Origin: Actinomycetota bacterium | Lineage (GTDB): Bacteria > Actinomycetota > Actinomycetes > Actinomycetales > Microbacteriaceae | NCBI GenBank assembly: GCA_018268455.1 | Contig: JAFDWM010000302.1 | Location: 1 to 32,915 of the forward strand | Length of the DNA stretch: 32,915 nt | Direction of reading: 5' to 3' | Program-made: the position numbers and the translations under genes | The notes under the pieces: model-generated | What the model was told of the DNA's origin: nothing | Seen by the model: only the letters and a program-made list of their open reading frames with translations | Databases searched by the model: none | Part shown: piece after piece, positions 6,941 to 16,400 of the stretch | How positions within the stretch are numbered: position 1 is the first letter of the stretch | How the letters are laid out: each line of letters opens with the position of its first letter

Positions 6941-7819
6941 TCACACGCACAGATCAAGGGGAAGATCGGCGATGTCCCGCAGGCGTTTGCCGCTGATCAG
7001 AGTCTCCAGAATCGATTGAGATTCATCGTTGTCCAGCGCTGCTGTGGCGGCAACCAGTTCGGGAAGGGCGAAGTGATAGACGGTGTCGACATCGCCAGTA
7101 CCGAGCGCAAGTGAGGCGATGCGGGCGGGCGACGGCTCGCCCGTAACCACCGCGATGTGAGGGGCGCGCCCTTTACGGTTACGAAGGACGCCAAGCGCTT
7201 CGGTTCGTGCGTTTTGCGCTCGATCGGAACGCAAAGTCCATTTGCACGAGACAACGGCATGAACAATGCCATGAGATTGATTCGCTTGACGAATTGGTGA
7301 AAGCACGCCATATTGTCCGTCTACCAGGATATTGGTCGAATTGATTTCACTGTCGGGGACGGGCAGACGAATCACAATCACATCGGGGGACACATCGTAC
7401 GCGTTGCCCAATACCGCCGCCAAGGTCGGGCTTTCATCGACCATCTGTGCGAGCTCCGCGAGATGACGATAAGGCTCGAACCGAGCCAGGTGATATCCCT
7501 TCCTGGAACTCCCTACATTCTCGACTGCCCAGCGCGCCGGACGAAGCATACTGAAAAGCGGCAGCGTACGCGCAATAAAGGTACGCACAGATCCTTCAAA
7601 CTGACTCCCTGCTCGCTGACCATCAAGCTTCACACCGCCGATTCCCGCTCCAAGCTGCGTCGCAATCGCAAGCGCGGCTTCTCTCGAAAAGCGCTGACTC
7701 GAGTCGGCATTCGATGCAACGCCTTTGTCATCGACCACCAGAGTCCGCTCTGCAATCAGCTCGCGGTGGAAGTCGGCACGCGCCAGGGAGAGGCGCGCGT
7801 ACCCGCTCCTCTCCATCAT
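6941..7819 (-). CDS. NgoMIV-type type II restriction endonuclease
   Basis: A 292-residue nuclease predicted to cut G^CCGGC. The catalytic set corresponds to that of NgoMIV with a constant offset: E75 (SQFEGS), D146 (VSPDVIVI), S191-C192-K193 and E207 in VVSCKWTLRSDRAQNARTEA. The recognition residues R197, D199 and R200 are also kept (RSDR). It lies directly downstream of its methyltransferase, with stop and start joined as TGATG, so the two are translationally coupled. The start could be either of the two tandem ATGs. Base composition is less GC-rich than that of the flanking genes and the GGATCC hexamer is absent, as expected of acquired DNA. No key residue is missing, so it is probably active. 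Confidence 0.93.
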   Translation of the reverse strand: MMERSGYARLSLARADFHRELIAERTLVVDDKGVASNADSSQRFSREAALAIATQLGAGIGGVKLDGQRAGSQFEGSVRTFIARTLPLFSMLRPARWAVENVGSSRKGYHLARFEPYRHLAELAQMVDESPTLAAVLGNAYDVSPDVIVIRLPVPDSEINSTNILVDGQYGVLSPIRQANQSHGIVHAVVSCKWTLRSDRAQNARTEALGVLRNRKGRAPHIAVVTGEPSPARIASLALGTGDVDTVYHFALPELVAATAALDNDESQSILETLISGKRLRDIADLPLDLCV

Positions 7820-9096
7820 CAGCTCACCCTGCTCGCGAACTTCGCAACGACCTCGTGCCGCCAGTGGCCCGACTGCCCGGTGAAACCCTTAAATTCTCCG
7901 AGGCTGTAGCGCTCTTCGCCATCCTCAAGAACAACAGTGAGCTCGAAGTCTCGCTTCAATGCCGCGAGCCGCTGCTGAACAGCAGCTTCGCTGCCCTCGT
8001 TATAGGCCTCAACCAGCTCTTCGAGGCTCAGCGGCCGCTCGCTCCTAGCAAGCGCCCTATACACGGGGTCATGGAGCTGCGTTATCCCAGCGAAGTCAGC
8101 ACGCGGCTCTCCGTCGTGCCGCAGAGCTGCAGCGATCCGCTCACCGATTGCCTTCGCCACCGGCGGCGGGAACGCGTTGCCGATCTGGCGGTATTGAGAT
8201 GTCTTGCGCCCGGAGAACACATATTTGTCCTCGTCAGTCCAGCCTTGGATCCGCGCAGCCATCTCGATTGTGAGGCGCGGCATCACGACCGAAGGCGCTG
8301 GGGCGTCCGCCCGAGGAACGTCGTCGGCAACCCCGCGGCCGTCGACGCCGAGCTTTGCCCATGCCTGCTTTGCGCGCGTGGGTCCGAGGTCAGCCCCGCC
8401 ATGCTTCTTGCTGCCGCCAACGAGGGTAGGGCCGATGTCGTTCGCCATCTCGCGCCATGCGTTTGCATGCTTCCACCCGTTCGATGCCATGAGCTCGTAG
8501 AGCGAGTCCCCGACGGTCACACGGTTCTTCACGTCCGGCTCTGGCCATCGAAAGTAAGGCATGTCGGCGGCCGGGAGCGCCACAAGCACGAATCGCGGCC
8601 GAAGCTGCGGGACGCCGAAGTCCGACGCATGAAGCAGCTTCCATTCGCCGATGAAGTCGAACTCTTCGAGCCGATCGAGGATCCGCTGACGATAGGCAGC
8701 AAATCGGGGCGCGGCGAGACCTCGCACGTTCTCGAGCAACACGGCTTTCGGTTGGATGACTGGGATCTGCTCGATCGCCCACGCGAAGAGATCACGCTCA
8801 TCTGATGTGCCAAGCTGCTTCCCCGCTGCCGAGAACGGGGGGCACGGCACGCCTCCCGCGAACAGCGATACTCCTGCGAAGTCCGCGGGGTTCCAGACAT
8901 CCGGATTCGCAACGTCACCAACAACCACCGGGGCGCCCAGGTTCTGCCGGAGGGTGTCGGCTGCCGTCCCGTCAAGCTCGACTGCGAGCCTGTGCACAAA
9001 TCCGGCCTTGTGGAGTCCGAGCGACTGCCCACCGGCACCCGCGCATACTTCAACGACGCTGAACTCCTGCTTATCTGTTGCGCGGCTCTTCCTCAC
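7819..9096 (-). CDS. DNA cytosine-5 methyltransferase of the NgoMIV-type system
   Basis: Protects GCCGGC sites (specificity inferred from its partner nuclease). It is 425 residues from GTG 9096. Motif I is EVCAGAGGQSLG (16-27), motif IV GGVPCPPFS with catalytic C85, motif VI ENV, motif VIII PQLRPRF, and motifs IX-X RQIGNAFPPPVAKAIG. About 95 extra residues follow (LARSERPLSLEELVEAYNEG onward), possibly a winged-helix module. The GTG start is preferred to an upstream TTG at 9198: TACCAT lies exactly six bases before it, motif I then falls near the usual distance, and the longer form would overlap the divergent vsr gene. Confidence 0.92.
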   Translation of the reverse strand: MRKSRATDKQEFSVVEVCAGAGGQSLGLHKAGFVHRLAVELDGTAADTLRQNLGAPVVVGDVANPDVWNPADFAGVSLFAGGVPCPPFSAAGKQLGTSDERDLFAWAIEQIPVIQPKAVLLENVRGLAAPRFAAYRQRILDRLEEFDFIGEWKLLHASDFGVPQLRPRFVLVALPAADMPYFRWPEPDVKNRVTVGDSLYELMASNGWKHANAWREMANDIGPTLVGGSKKHGGADLGPTRAKQAWAKLGVDGRGVADDVPRADAPAPSVVMPRLTIEMAARIQGWTDEDKYVFSGRKTSQYRQIGNAFPPPVAKAIGERIAAALRHDGEPRADFAGITQLHDPVYRALARSERPLSLEELVEAYNEGSEAAVQQRLAALKRDFELTVVLEDGEERYSLGEFKGFTGQSGHWRHEVVAKFASRVS

Positions 9097-9108
9097 GGAG
9101 CCATGGTA
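9097..9108 (-). promoter_or_regulatory. Leaderless -10 box of the methyltransferase gene
   Basis: On the minus strand TACCAT (9108-9103) is followed by GGCTCC and then the GTG at 9096, the same TANNNT-N6-start pattern as other genes here. The GGAGGGG about 18 bases before the GTG is too far away to be its ribosome binding site. Confidence 0.5.
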
Positions 9109-9173
9109 ATTCGCCCCTCCGACATTGGCCGCTGCCGCTCCGGGAGCCCGAGGTGCTCGGCGCGCTCTCGTCG

Positions 9174-9185
9174 TAGCCTTGACAG
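9174..9185 (+). promoter_or_regulatory. Leaderless -10 box of vsr
   Basis: TAGCCT (9174-9179) followed by six bases and the ATG at 9186. It supports this ATG over the internal one at codon 22 and gives vsr its own promoter, divergent from the methyltransferase. Confidence 0.5.
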
Positions 9186-9665
9186 ATGGACCCGACAACC
9201 GGCGCCCCGGGTCTGCGGGTCACACCGAGCGCGGCCCGCAGACGGAACATGCAGGCGAATCGTCGTCGCAATACCAAGCCAGAGCTCGCTTTGAGGTCCG
9301 CGATGCATCGCGCCGGCATGCGCTATCGCTGTGATCTCCGCCTCGACCTTCCCGCGGGCCGGGTACGCCCGGACATCGTCTTCACCCGGAAGAAGGTTGC
9401 GGTCTTCATCGATGGCTGCTTCTGGCATTGCTGCCCCGCGCACGGATCCCGTCCGTCAGTGAATCAGTCCTATTGGTCTCCCAAGCTTGCCCGCAACGTC
9501 GAACGGGATAAGCAGAACACGGAGCAACTTCAAGCGGCCGGCTGGAGGGTCATCCGGATCTGGGAGCACGAGAGTGTTGATGACGCGTTAGAACGCGTTC
9601 GTCAGGCGATCATGCTGTCGCCCCAAAGGCCCGCCACCCGCCGCATTGAGCGCGAGCGCTTGTAG
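9186..9665 (+). CDS. vsr: Very short patch repair endonuclease
   Basis: A 159-residue Vsr nuclease that nicks beside T:G mismatches left by deamination of 5-methylcytosine, so repairing the damage its partner methyltransferase makes likely. Family marks: NTKPELALRSAMHRAGMRYR, RPDIVFTRKK with the catalytic Asp D63, VFIDGCFWHCCPAHG, YWSPKLARNVERDKQN and RIWEHE. The divergent placement next to an m5C methyltransferase is standard. The first ~25 residues are a basic extension. No frameshift was seen. Confidence 0.93.
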   Translation: MDPTTGAPGLRVTPSAARRRNMQANRRRNTKPELALRSAMHRAGMRYRCDLRLDLPAGRVRPDIVFTRKKVAVFIDGCFWHCCPAHGSRPSVNQSYWSPKLARNVERDKQNTEQLQAAGWRVIRIWEHESVDDALERVRQAIMLSPQRPATRRIERERL

Positions 9666-9764
9666 GGCCGAAACTGCAGACCTTCGCATCCCCGGATCCG
9701 CTCCAGCCGCGTCCAACCCCGAGCTGATCGCGTCCAGCCATAAGGCTGTGGCGCTGAGCGCGAA

Positions 9765-10008
9765 TCAGATCACGCGGAAGGGCTCCTCGCGGCCGACGCG
9801 CACGGGCCCGACGAGGCCGACGCGGCGGGCCATGCGATTCGAGCTGGAGCGGGACCGCCCCGTGGCCGGCGCAGGCCATCATCCCGTGTCCGCCCGGGGT
9901 CGGATCCGCCAGCGCCGTCTCGCCGAACCGCTGCGAGATGAGCGCCGGCTCGGTGACCGCGCGCCACACCTTCTCGATGGGCGCGGCGATGCGGATCGTG
10001 CGGCGCAC
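9765..10008 (-). pseudogene. SRPBCC (AHSA1-like) domain gene fragment
   Basis: The minus strand from about 10008 reads TIRIAAPIEKVWRAVTEPAL then ISQRFGE and HGAVPLQLES, the N-terminal half of an SRPBCC/AHSA1-type ligand-binding domain. After this the frame turns into low-complexity Arg/Pro sequence. Another frame reads ARRVGLVGPVRVGREEPFRV to a stop at 9765. The C-terminal half of the fold is missing, so this is a decayed gene. It occupies most of the gap between vsr and the MazG gene; nothing else is seen there apart from the MazG promoter. Confidence 0.5.
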
Positions 10009-10083
10009 GATGAGGGCGCCCTCGTCGACGACGGCGGGGACGGCGACCCGGATCCGATCGAGGCGCGCATCCCTCGCCCCTGC

Positions 10084-10096
10084 TACCGTCACTCCC
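10084..10096 (+). promoter_or_regulatory. Leaderless -10 box of the MazG-DUF2075 pair
   Basis: TACCGT (10084-10089), seven bases, then the ATG at 10097. It supports the short MazG start against an upstream open frame that overlaps the SRPBCC remnant. Confidence 0.5.
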
Positions 10097-10492
10097 ATGC
10101 CGTCGCCCACGACTCTCGCCGCCCTCCGCGCCTTCGTCGAGGAGCGGGAATGGGATCAGTTCCACACTCCGGAGAACCTTGCCAAGAGCATTGCGATCGA
10201 ATCGGGCGAACTGCTCGAGTGCTTTCAGTGGGGTGGCGAGTACGACCAGACGCGCGTGGAGGAAGAGCTCGCCGACGTCGTGACGTACTGCATCCACCTC
10301 GCGAATCGGATCGGGGTCGACCTGGACGAGATCGTGCTGCGCAAGCTCGAGTCGACGCGCACGAAGTATCCGGCGGATCAGGCGCGCGGGCGGATGGTGA
10401 AGTACACGCAGCTCGCGGCGGAACGGGAGGCGGCGGCCGCGGCGGACGAGGTCGGGGCGACCGGAACCGGCTCAGAGACCGACGCACCATGA
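10097..10492 (+). CDS. MazG-like nucleotide pyrophosphohydrolase
   Basis: A 131-residue all-helical protein of the MazG / RS21-C6 class, which hydrolyses non-canonical or excess NTPs to NMP and pyrophosphate. Seen: FVEEREWDQFHTPENLAKSI, metal-binding IESGELLECFQW and EEELADVVTYCIHLANRIG, then LRKLESTRTKYPADQARG. The C-terminal ~25 residues are Ala-rich. The stop overlaps the ATG of the next gene (ATGA), so both proteins are made from one coupled message. Nucleotide housekeeping or a role in defence together with the helicase-like partner are both possible. Confidence 0.88.
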   Translation: MPSPTTLAALRAFVEEREWDQFHTPENLAKSIAIESGELLECFQWGGEYDQTRVEEELADVVTYCIHLANRIGVDLDEIVLRKLESTRTKYPADQARGRMVKYTQLAAEREAAAAADEVGATGTGSETDAP

Positions 10493-12240
10493 CGCGCATC
10501 GAGCGGGTGCCGTTCCGGCGCGAGGCGGTCGACGCGCGCGCGGGCACGGATCCGCAACTCACCAACTGGCCCGTCGTGTACGTGATCGACGGCGCGCGAA
10601 GCCGGCGGGCGGCACCCGATCTGTACGTCGGCGAGACCGTCAACGCGCACCAGCGCATGATCCAGCACCTGACCGGGCCGAAGCGCGACGCCCGGCTCGA
10701 CACGATCCACGTCGTGATCGACGACCAGTTCAACAAGTCGGCCTGCCTCGACCTCGAGGCCCATCTGATCCGGTGGTTCTCGGGCGACGGCGCCTACCAG
10801 GTGCTGAACAGCAACGCCGGGCTCGCGTCCGACGCGCAGTACTTCGACCGCACGCGCTACCGCGACTCGTTCCGCGACGTGTTCGACGAGCTGCGCGCCG
10901 AGGGCCTGTTCCGGCAGAGCATCCGCGAGATCGAGAACAGCGACATGTTCAAGCTCTCGCCGTTCAAGGCCCTCAATCACGACCAGAACGTCGCCGTCGA
11001 CAGCATCCTCAAGGCGCTGCTCGAAGATCTCCTCCACCCCGAGACACGCTCGACGCTCGTGATTCAGGGCGGTCCGGGCACCGGCAAGACGATCGTCGCG
11101 ATCTTCCTGATGAAGCTGCTCGCCGACATCGCCGCCCATCGCGACGGCGACGAGATCGAGCAGGATTCGCTGTTCGTCGACTACTTCCTCGAGGGCAACC
11201 GCGACCTGCTCGCGGGCCTGCGCATGGCACTCGTCATCCCGCAGCAGTCGCTGCGCACCTCGGTGCAGCGCGTGTTCGGCAAGACGCCCGGGCTGGATCC
11301 GAAATCCGTCTTGAGCCCGTTCCAACTCGCGGAGTCCGCCGACGCGTTCGACCTGGTCTTCGTCGACGAGGCGCACCGCCTCGGGCGTCGCGCGAACCAG
11401 GCTTCAGGTGTGCAGAACAAGAAGTTCACGCAGATCAACGAGCGGCTGTTCGGCCGCGACGACCCCTCTCTCACGCAGCTCGACTGGATCCGCGCCCGCA
11501 GCCGCCACCAGATCCTGCTCGTCGACGAACTGCAGAGCGTGCGTCCGCACGACCTCGCTCCGCAGACGCTGCAGCAGATCGTGCGGGCGGCGAAGAACTC
11601 CGACCACCACTTCCATCTGATGACGCAGATGCGGGTGAAGGCGGGATCCGACTACGTCGGGTTCGTGCGGGCGGCTCTGCGCGGTGAGGATCCGGTTCGA
11701 CCCGACCTGGGCGACTACGACCTGCGCTTCTTCGACGATCTCGGCGAGATGAGAGCCGCGATCCGCGCCGCGGAGGCGGAGCACAGGCTGGCGCGACTCG
11801 TCGCCGGGTTCGCCTGGGACTGGGTCACGAAGCCGCGCAAGGGCAAGCAGCGCCGGACCGATTTCGACATCGAGATCGACGGGGAACGGCTGCTCTGGAA
11901 CGTGACCGACAAGGACTGGATCAACTCGCCCGGCGCGGTCGATCAGGTCGGATCGATCCACACCGTGCAGGGCTACGACCTGAACTACGCGGGCGTCATC
12001 ATCGGGCCCGACCTCCGGCTGGATCCGACGACGGGGAAGATCGTCGCGGATCGGGACAACTATCGCGACAAGAAGGGCAAGGAGAAGACCGGATCCTTCG
12101 CCGGCGGCTTCACCGACGAGCAGCTCCTCGCGTTCATCCGCAACATCTACGGCGTGCTGCTCACCCGCGGCATCCGCGGCACGTTCGTCTACGTGTGCGA
12201 CCCGGGGCTGCGGGAGCGCCTGCGACCCCTGTTCGCCTGA
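10489..12240 (+). CDS. GIY-YIG nuclease fused to DUF2075 P-loop (helicase-like) protein
   Basis: The protein has 583 residues. Residues ~27-100 form a GIY-YIG-type domain (VVYVIDG, then DLYVGETVNAHQRMIQHL, and LEAHLIRWF). A connecting region ends at SPFKALNHDQNVAVDSI. The DUF2075 P-loop part follows, with Walker A GGPGTGKT (194-201), Walker B LVFVDEAHRLG (~289-299), a third motif ILLVDELQSV, HHFHLMTQMRVKAGSDY and the helicase-like VDQVGSIHTVQGYDLNYAGV. A C-terminal conserved block is LLTRGIRGTFVYVCDP. It is probably a cytoplasmic nucleic-acid nuclease-translocase. The biochemical role is not established; proximity to the restriction system suggests defence. It is translationally coupled to the MazG gene. 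Confidence 0.85.
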   Translation: MTRIERVPFRREAVDARAGTDPQLTNWPVVYVIDGARSRRAAPDLYVGETVNAHQRMIQHLTGPKRDARLDTIHVVIDDQFNKSACLDLEAHLIRWFSGDGAYQVLNSNAGLASDAQYFDRTRYRDSFRDVFDELRAEGLFRQSIREIENSDMFKLSPFKALNHDQNVAVDSILKALLEDLLHPETRSTLVIQGGPGTGKTIVAIFLMKLLADIAAHRDGDEIEQDSLFVDYFLEGNRDLLAGLRMALVIPQQSLRTSVQRVFGKTPGLDPKSVLSPFQLAESADAFDLVFVDEAHRLGRRANQASGVQNKKFTQINERLFGRDDPSLTQLDWIRARSRHQILLVDELQSVRPHDLAPQTLQQIVRAAKNSDHHFHLMTQMRVKAGSDYVGFVRAALRGEDPVRPDLGDYDLRFFDDLGEMRAAIRAAEAEHRLARLVAGFAWDWVTKPRKGKQRRTDFDIEIDGERLLWNVTDKDWINSPGAVDQVGSIHTVQGYDLNYAGVIIGPDLRLDPTTGKIVADRDNYRDKKGKEKTGSFAGGFTDEQLLAFIRNIYGVLLTRGIRGTFVYVCDPGLRERLRPLFA

Positions 12241-12334
12241 GGTCGCGAGAGCGGGATCCGGATCCGGCCGACTCGTCCACGCCACGCGCACGCGACGCGC
12301 CGGGATTGTCCGCCGCGGCTGGTTGGCTGGACGG

Positions 12335-13438
12335 ATGGAGATCCCCACTCTGGCCCTGCTCGTCGTCGTCGCCGCGCTGCTGATCGCGTTCGCGCTCACG
12401 GTATGGCTTCTGAGCAGGCGCAATCGCCGCACGCGGGACGAGCTGCAGCGCCGCTACGCCGATGAGGAGAGCTCGCTCGTCGAGCGGCAGGCCAGTGCGA
12501 CGCGCGAGCTGCAGAGTTCGCACAGCGAGACCCTCGCGTCGCTGACCACGCAGCACGACACCGAGATCAAGCAGAGCCTCGACGCGCACGAAGAGCAGGT
12601 GCGCACGCTCACCGCCGAGCGCGATGCCGCCGTCGCCGCGGAGGAGGGATCCCGCCTGCTCGCCGGTCGCGGACTGCGCTGGGAACTCGCCTCGCGCGAG
12701 GTGCTCGTCGACGCCTGCGAGGCGGCGGGGCTCGACGCGATCATCGCGACCAACATCGTCTTCTCTCCGCACGAGGAGGGATCCATCGCGCCATACGCCG
12801 CCCAGCTCGACCATCTCGTGATCACCGAGAAGGCGGTCGTGCTGGTCGACAGCAAGAACTGGAACGGCGTCATCCTCGACGGCAGGAAGCCGTCGTCGCT
12901 CGCCGGTGCGCTCGGCGTGCTGTTCGACGAGAGCGCGCTGCCGGCCTCGTACGCCATCGCGCTGACCCGCGACGGCGATGAGCGTCTCGACGTGCGCACT
13001 CTGCTCGGATCCGAATCGCCCGCCTCCCGCGTGCGGCACCAGGCTCGGCGCTTCCATCGGCACCTCGCGGCGAAGCACGGATCCGCCCCCTACCTGCAGA
13101 CCTGCGTGTTCTACTCGCACCCCGACGCCCGCGTCTGGACCGGCGGACTCGACGAGAGCGCGAACGCACAGACGCGCATCGCCTCGGTGCGCACCATCCA
13201 GAAGGCGCTGCTCGACGCGCAGTCGGGAGGCCCCGCCGGCCCGTCGTCGCACCAGCTCACGCAGCTCGTCGCGACGATCCGCGAGCTCGGCAGCGACCTG
13301 CACGGCACGGGGCGCTTCGCCTCCGAGTTCCGCAGCCCGGTGCCACTGAACTTCCGCATGCCCGCGCACGGGAGCACGAGCGCGCGTGCAGGCTCGGGCG
13401 ATGGGCCGCGGATCGGCAGCGAGCGCGCTCGGGTCTGA
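12335..13438 (+). CDS. Membrane-anchored coiled-coil NERD domain protein
   Basis: The protein has 367 residues. Residues ~3-27 form a transmembrane helix (LALLVVVAALLIAFALTVWL) with a basic inside edge (SRRNRRTRDEL). Residues ~35-105 are a charged coiled coil. A nuclease-related NERD domain follows: LLAGRGLRWELASREVL, then YAAQLDHLVITEKAVVLVDS and KNWNG (D-H-L, D-x-K pattern of the PD-(D/E)XK fold). The last ~40 residues look disordered. The RmuC-like layout (membrane helix, coiled coil, nuclease fold) suggests a DNA-end or recombination function, by inference. The ATG at 12335 is chosen over TTG 12323. A weak TTGGCT-N6 precedes it; no clear ribosome site. Confidence 0.75.
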   Translation: MEIPTLALLVVVAALLIAFALTVWLLSRRNRRTRDELQRRYADEESSLVERQASATRELQSSHSETLASLTTQHDTEIKQSLDAHEEQVRTLTAERDAAVAAEEGSRLLAGRGLRWELASREVLVDACEAAGLDAIIATNIVFSPHEEGSIAPYAAQLDHLVITEKAVVLVDSKNWNGVILDGRKPSSLAGALGVLFDESALPASYAIALTRDGDERLDVRTLLGSESPASRVRHQARRFHRHLAAKHGSAPYLQTCVFYSHPDARVWTGGLDESANAQTRIASVRTIQKALLDAQSGGPAGPSSHQLTQLVATIRELGSDLHGTGRFASEFRSPVPLNFRMPAHGSTSARAGSGDGPRIGSERARV

Positions 13439-13449
13439 GCGGGGACGAC

Positions 13450-16400
13450 CTACTCCAGCAGCCCCCGGATGTCGTCCGCCGTGAGCGCCCCGCTCTGCAC
13501 GGCACCCTCCCCGTCGAAGACCCGCGCGAACAGGGCCGCCTTCGACTCGCGCAGGGCGATCACCTTCTCCTCGATCGTGTTGCGCGAGACCAGGCGGTAC
13601 ACGATGACGGGCCTGGTCTGGCCGATCCGGTGCGCGCGATCGATCGCCTGCTCCTCCACGGCGGGGTTCCACCACGGATCCAGCAGCACGACGTAGTCGA
13701 TCTCGACGAGGTTGAGCCCGAAACCGCCCGCGCGCAGCGACACGAAGAACACCGGATCCGTGCCCGTGCGGAAGTCGCTGATGACCTTGTCCCGCTTCAC
13801 GGTGGCACCGTCGAGGTACGCGAAGGCGAGTCCCGCCGTGGCGGCACGATCGCGGGCGGCACCGAGGAACTGCGTGAACTGGCTCAGCACGAGAACGCGA
13901 TGTCCCTCCTCCGCGGCCTCGACCAGAAGCTCGATGAGCGCGTCGAGCTTCGCCGACGGCGCGTCGCCGATGTCGCCGAGCGCCGGATCCAGAGCAAGCT
14001 GGCGCAGCTTCATCAGCGAGCGGAAGATCTGGAAACGATTCGCATCGACGTCGTCGATGAGCCCGAGCACCTTCTGGCGCTCGCGCTGGAAATGCACGTC
14101 GTACAACTTCCGGTGCTTCGGGTGCAGCTCGATGTCGAGCACCTGCTCCTGCTTCGGCGGCAGCTCGGACGCCACCAGATCCTTCGTGCGGCGCAGCAGG
14201 AAGGGCCGGATCCGCCGCTGCAGTCGGGTGAGCAGCTCCCCGTCGTGCGCCTTCTCGATCGGGCGGCGATACGTCTCACCGAACTGCTTGCGCGAACCGA
14301 GCAGGCCCGGAGCCGCCAGCGAGACGAGAGCCCAGAGCTCGTCCAGGTTGTTCTCCATGGGCGTGCCGGTGATCACGATGGTGAACGGTGCACCGAGCGT
14401 GCGCGCCGCCTTGTACCCCTGCGAGGCGGCGTTCTTGATCTGCTGCGCCTCATCCAGCAGCAGACCCGACCACTCGAGCTCACGGTAGGCGTCCGCCTCG
14501 CCGCGGAACAAAGCGTAACTGGTGACCACGACATGGCTCCCGCGCACCTCATCGGCCAACGGTCCGCGCTTGCGGCCCGCCATCGCGGAGATCGTGGTCA
14601 CGGTCAGACCCGGCGCGAACTTCGCGCACTCGGCGGCCCAGTTGCCGACCACGCTCGTGGGTGCCACGACGAGGAACGGCGGACGCTGCGGATCCTCCTC
14701 CCGCGCGATCTCCATCATCGCGATCGCCTGCAGCGTCTTGCCGAGGCCCATGTCATCGGCGAGCACGCCGCCGAGCCCGTGCGTGCGCAGGAAGTGCAGC
14801 CACGACAGACCCGCCTGCTGGTAATCGCGCAGCGTCGCGCGCAGGCCTGCCGGCGCGGCGACCTGCTCGAGCACGTCACCGGATCCGAGAGACTGCACGG
14901 CGAGCCACCATGCCGACTCCTGCGCCGTGACCATGCCGAGCTCGGCGAGCTCCTGCCAGAGATCGACCTGGTAGCGGCTCACCCGCAGCTCCGAGGTCGG
15001 CTTGTCGGTGAGCGCGCGGGCCTCTTCGATGATCGCGCGCAGCTGGTCGAACTCCGGCGCGTCCAGCGGGAAGAACGTGCCGCTGGGCAGCACGAAGATC
15101 GGGTCGTCGAGCGCGAGCGCGGTGAACAGCTCCGAGAAATCGACGCTCTCGCCATCGACGGTGACGGTGATGTGCAGATCGAACCAGTCACCGTCGCTCT
15201 CGCTGCTGACCCCGACCACGGGCAGTCCGGCCGCCGCGCGATACTCCGGCAGCTGCTCGTTCTGCTCGAGGCGCAGGCCCTCGATCTCCTGCAACGCAGG
15301 CAGCACCTCGGTGACGAACAGCACGGCGTGCGCCTGGCCGAGCGTGCGATCTGCCGGTGGCGCGCCCTCGGCTCTGCTCGCCGACGCCGGCGCTTCCAGG
15401 AACGCGGCATGGGATCCGAACGCCGACCGGACGTCCTCGAGGACTCCCCGCTCGCGGCCGAGGTCACGTGCGCCGCCGGGGCGTTGCCAATCCCAGCTGA
15501 GGTGCAGTTGGGGCGCGGTGTGCGTGATCCGCAGCAGCAACTCCGACTGCGGCGGCTTCGGGATCTCGACGCTGCCGTCGGGCGAGCGCACCGTCACCGC
15601 CGACTGCAGGCGCGGCAGGTAGTCGGTGAGGAACATCGGAGCTTCGTCGGGTGGGATCCGCATCGCCGCCTTGCGTCGCAGCAGCTGAACGGCGGTCGTC
15701 GAGAGCGGCTGCGATGCGCGACGAAGCACGACCCCTCGCCCCGCCTCTTCGTCGATCAGCTCGGCATACACCATCGGCGGGGATCCGATCCAGAACGTCT
15801 CGGATCCCTCTGCCGCGTTCTCGACCTCCGTCGCTCCGGTGAGCGAAAGCGCGCCGCCACGACGCGACAGCTGCGCCTCGGCCACCGGGGTCTCGTGCTC
15901 GCGCAGCTCGACCGGTCGCTGCGCCTTGTCATCGAACACGATCGCGATGCCGGCATCGCGGATGCGGATCAGGAGGTCCCAGAGCTCGCGACCCGCGATC
16001 GCGTCGACCGGGATCCAGTCGGGCGCGTAGTAGCCGTAGTGCCCGTATCCGCTGTTCAGCGCGTAGGCGATCGGGATGCCCGCCAGCACCGCCGCGGTTG
16101 CACTGTGGTCCACTTCGTTCTGCAGCCGGGACCACGACGACTGTCCTTTGATCCAGCTGCCGCGCGTGCCCCGCACGCCGGCACGCAGCGCCGGATATGG
16201 ACCTTTCGGGGTGTCGTCGTTGTAGCGGTAGCGGGTGTGCTTCTCCTCATGCATTCCGAAGAACACACAGCGCTCGACATCCGTCACGGGCCCGGCGCTG
16301 AGCACGGCGTCGAGCTCTCGCTGCCAGGCCGGCCGCTGCGGCACAAGCTCCGAGCGCTCCCCGCGCGCGTTCTCGGCATCGGTGATGACGCGCAGGTACC

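Noticed and set aside
9097-9198. TTG start for the methyltransferase at 9198
   Set aside because: Would overlap vsr and add 34 residues before motif I; GTG 9096 has a -10 box at the exact leaderless spacing.
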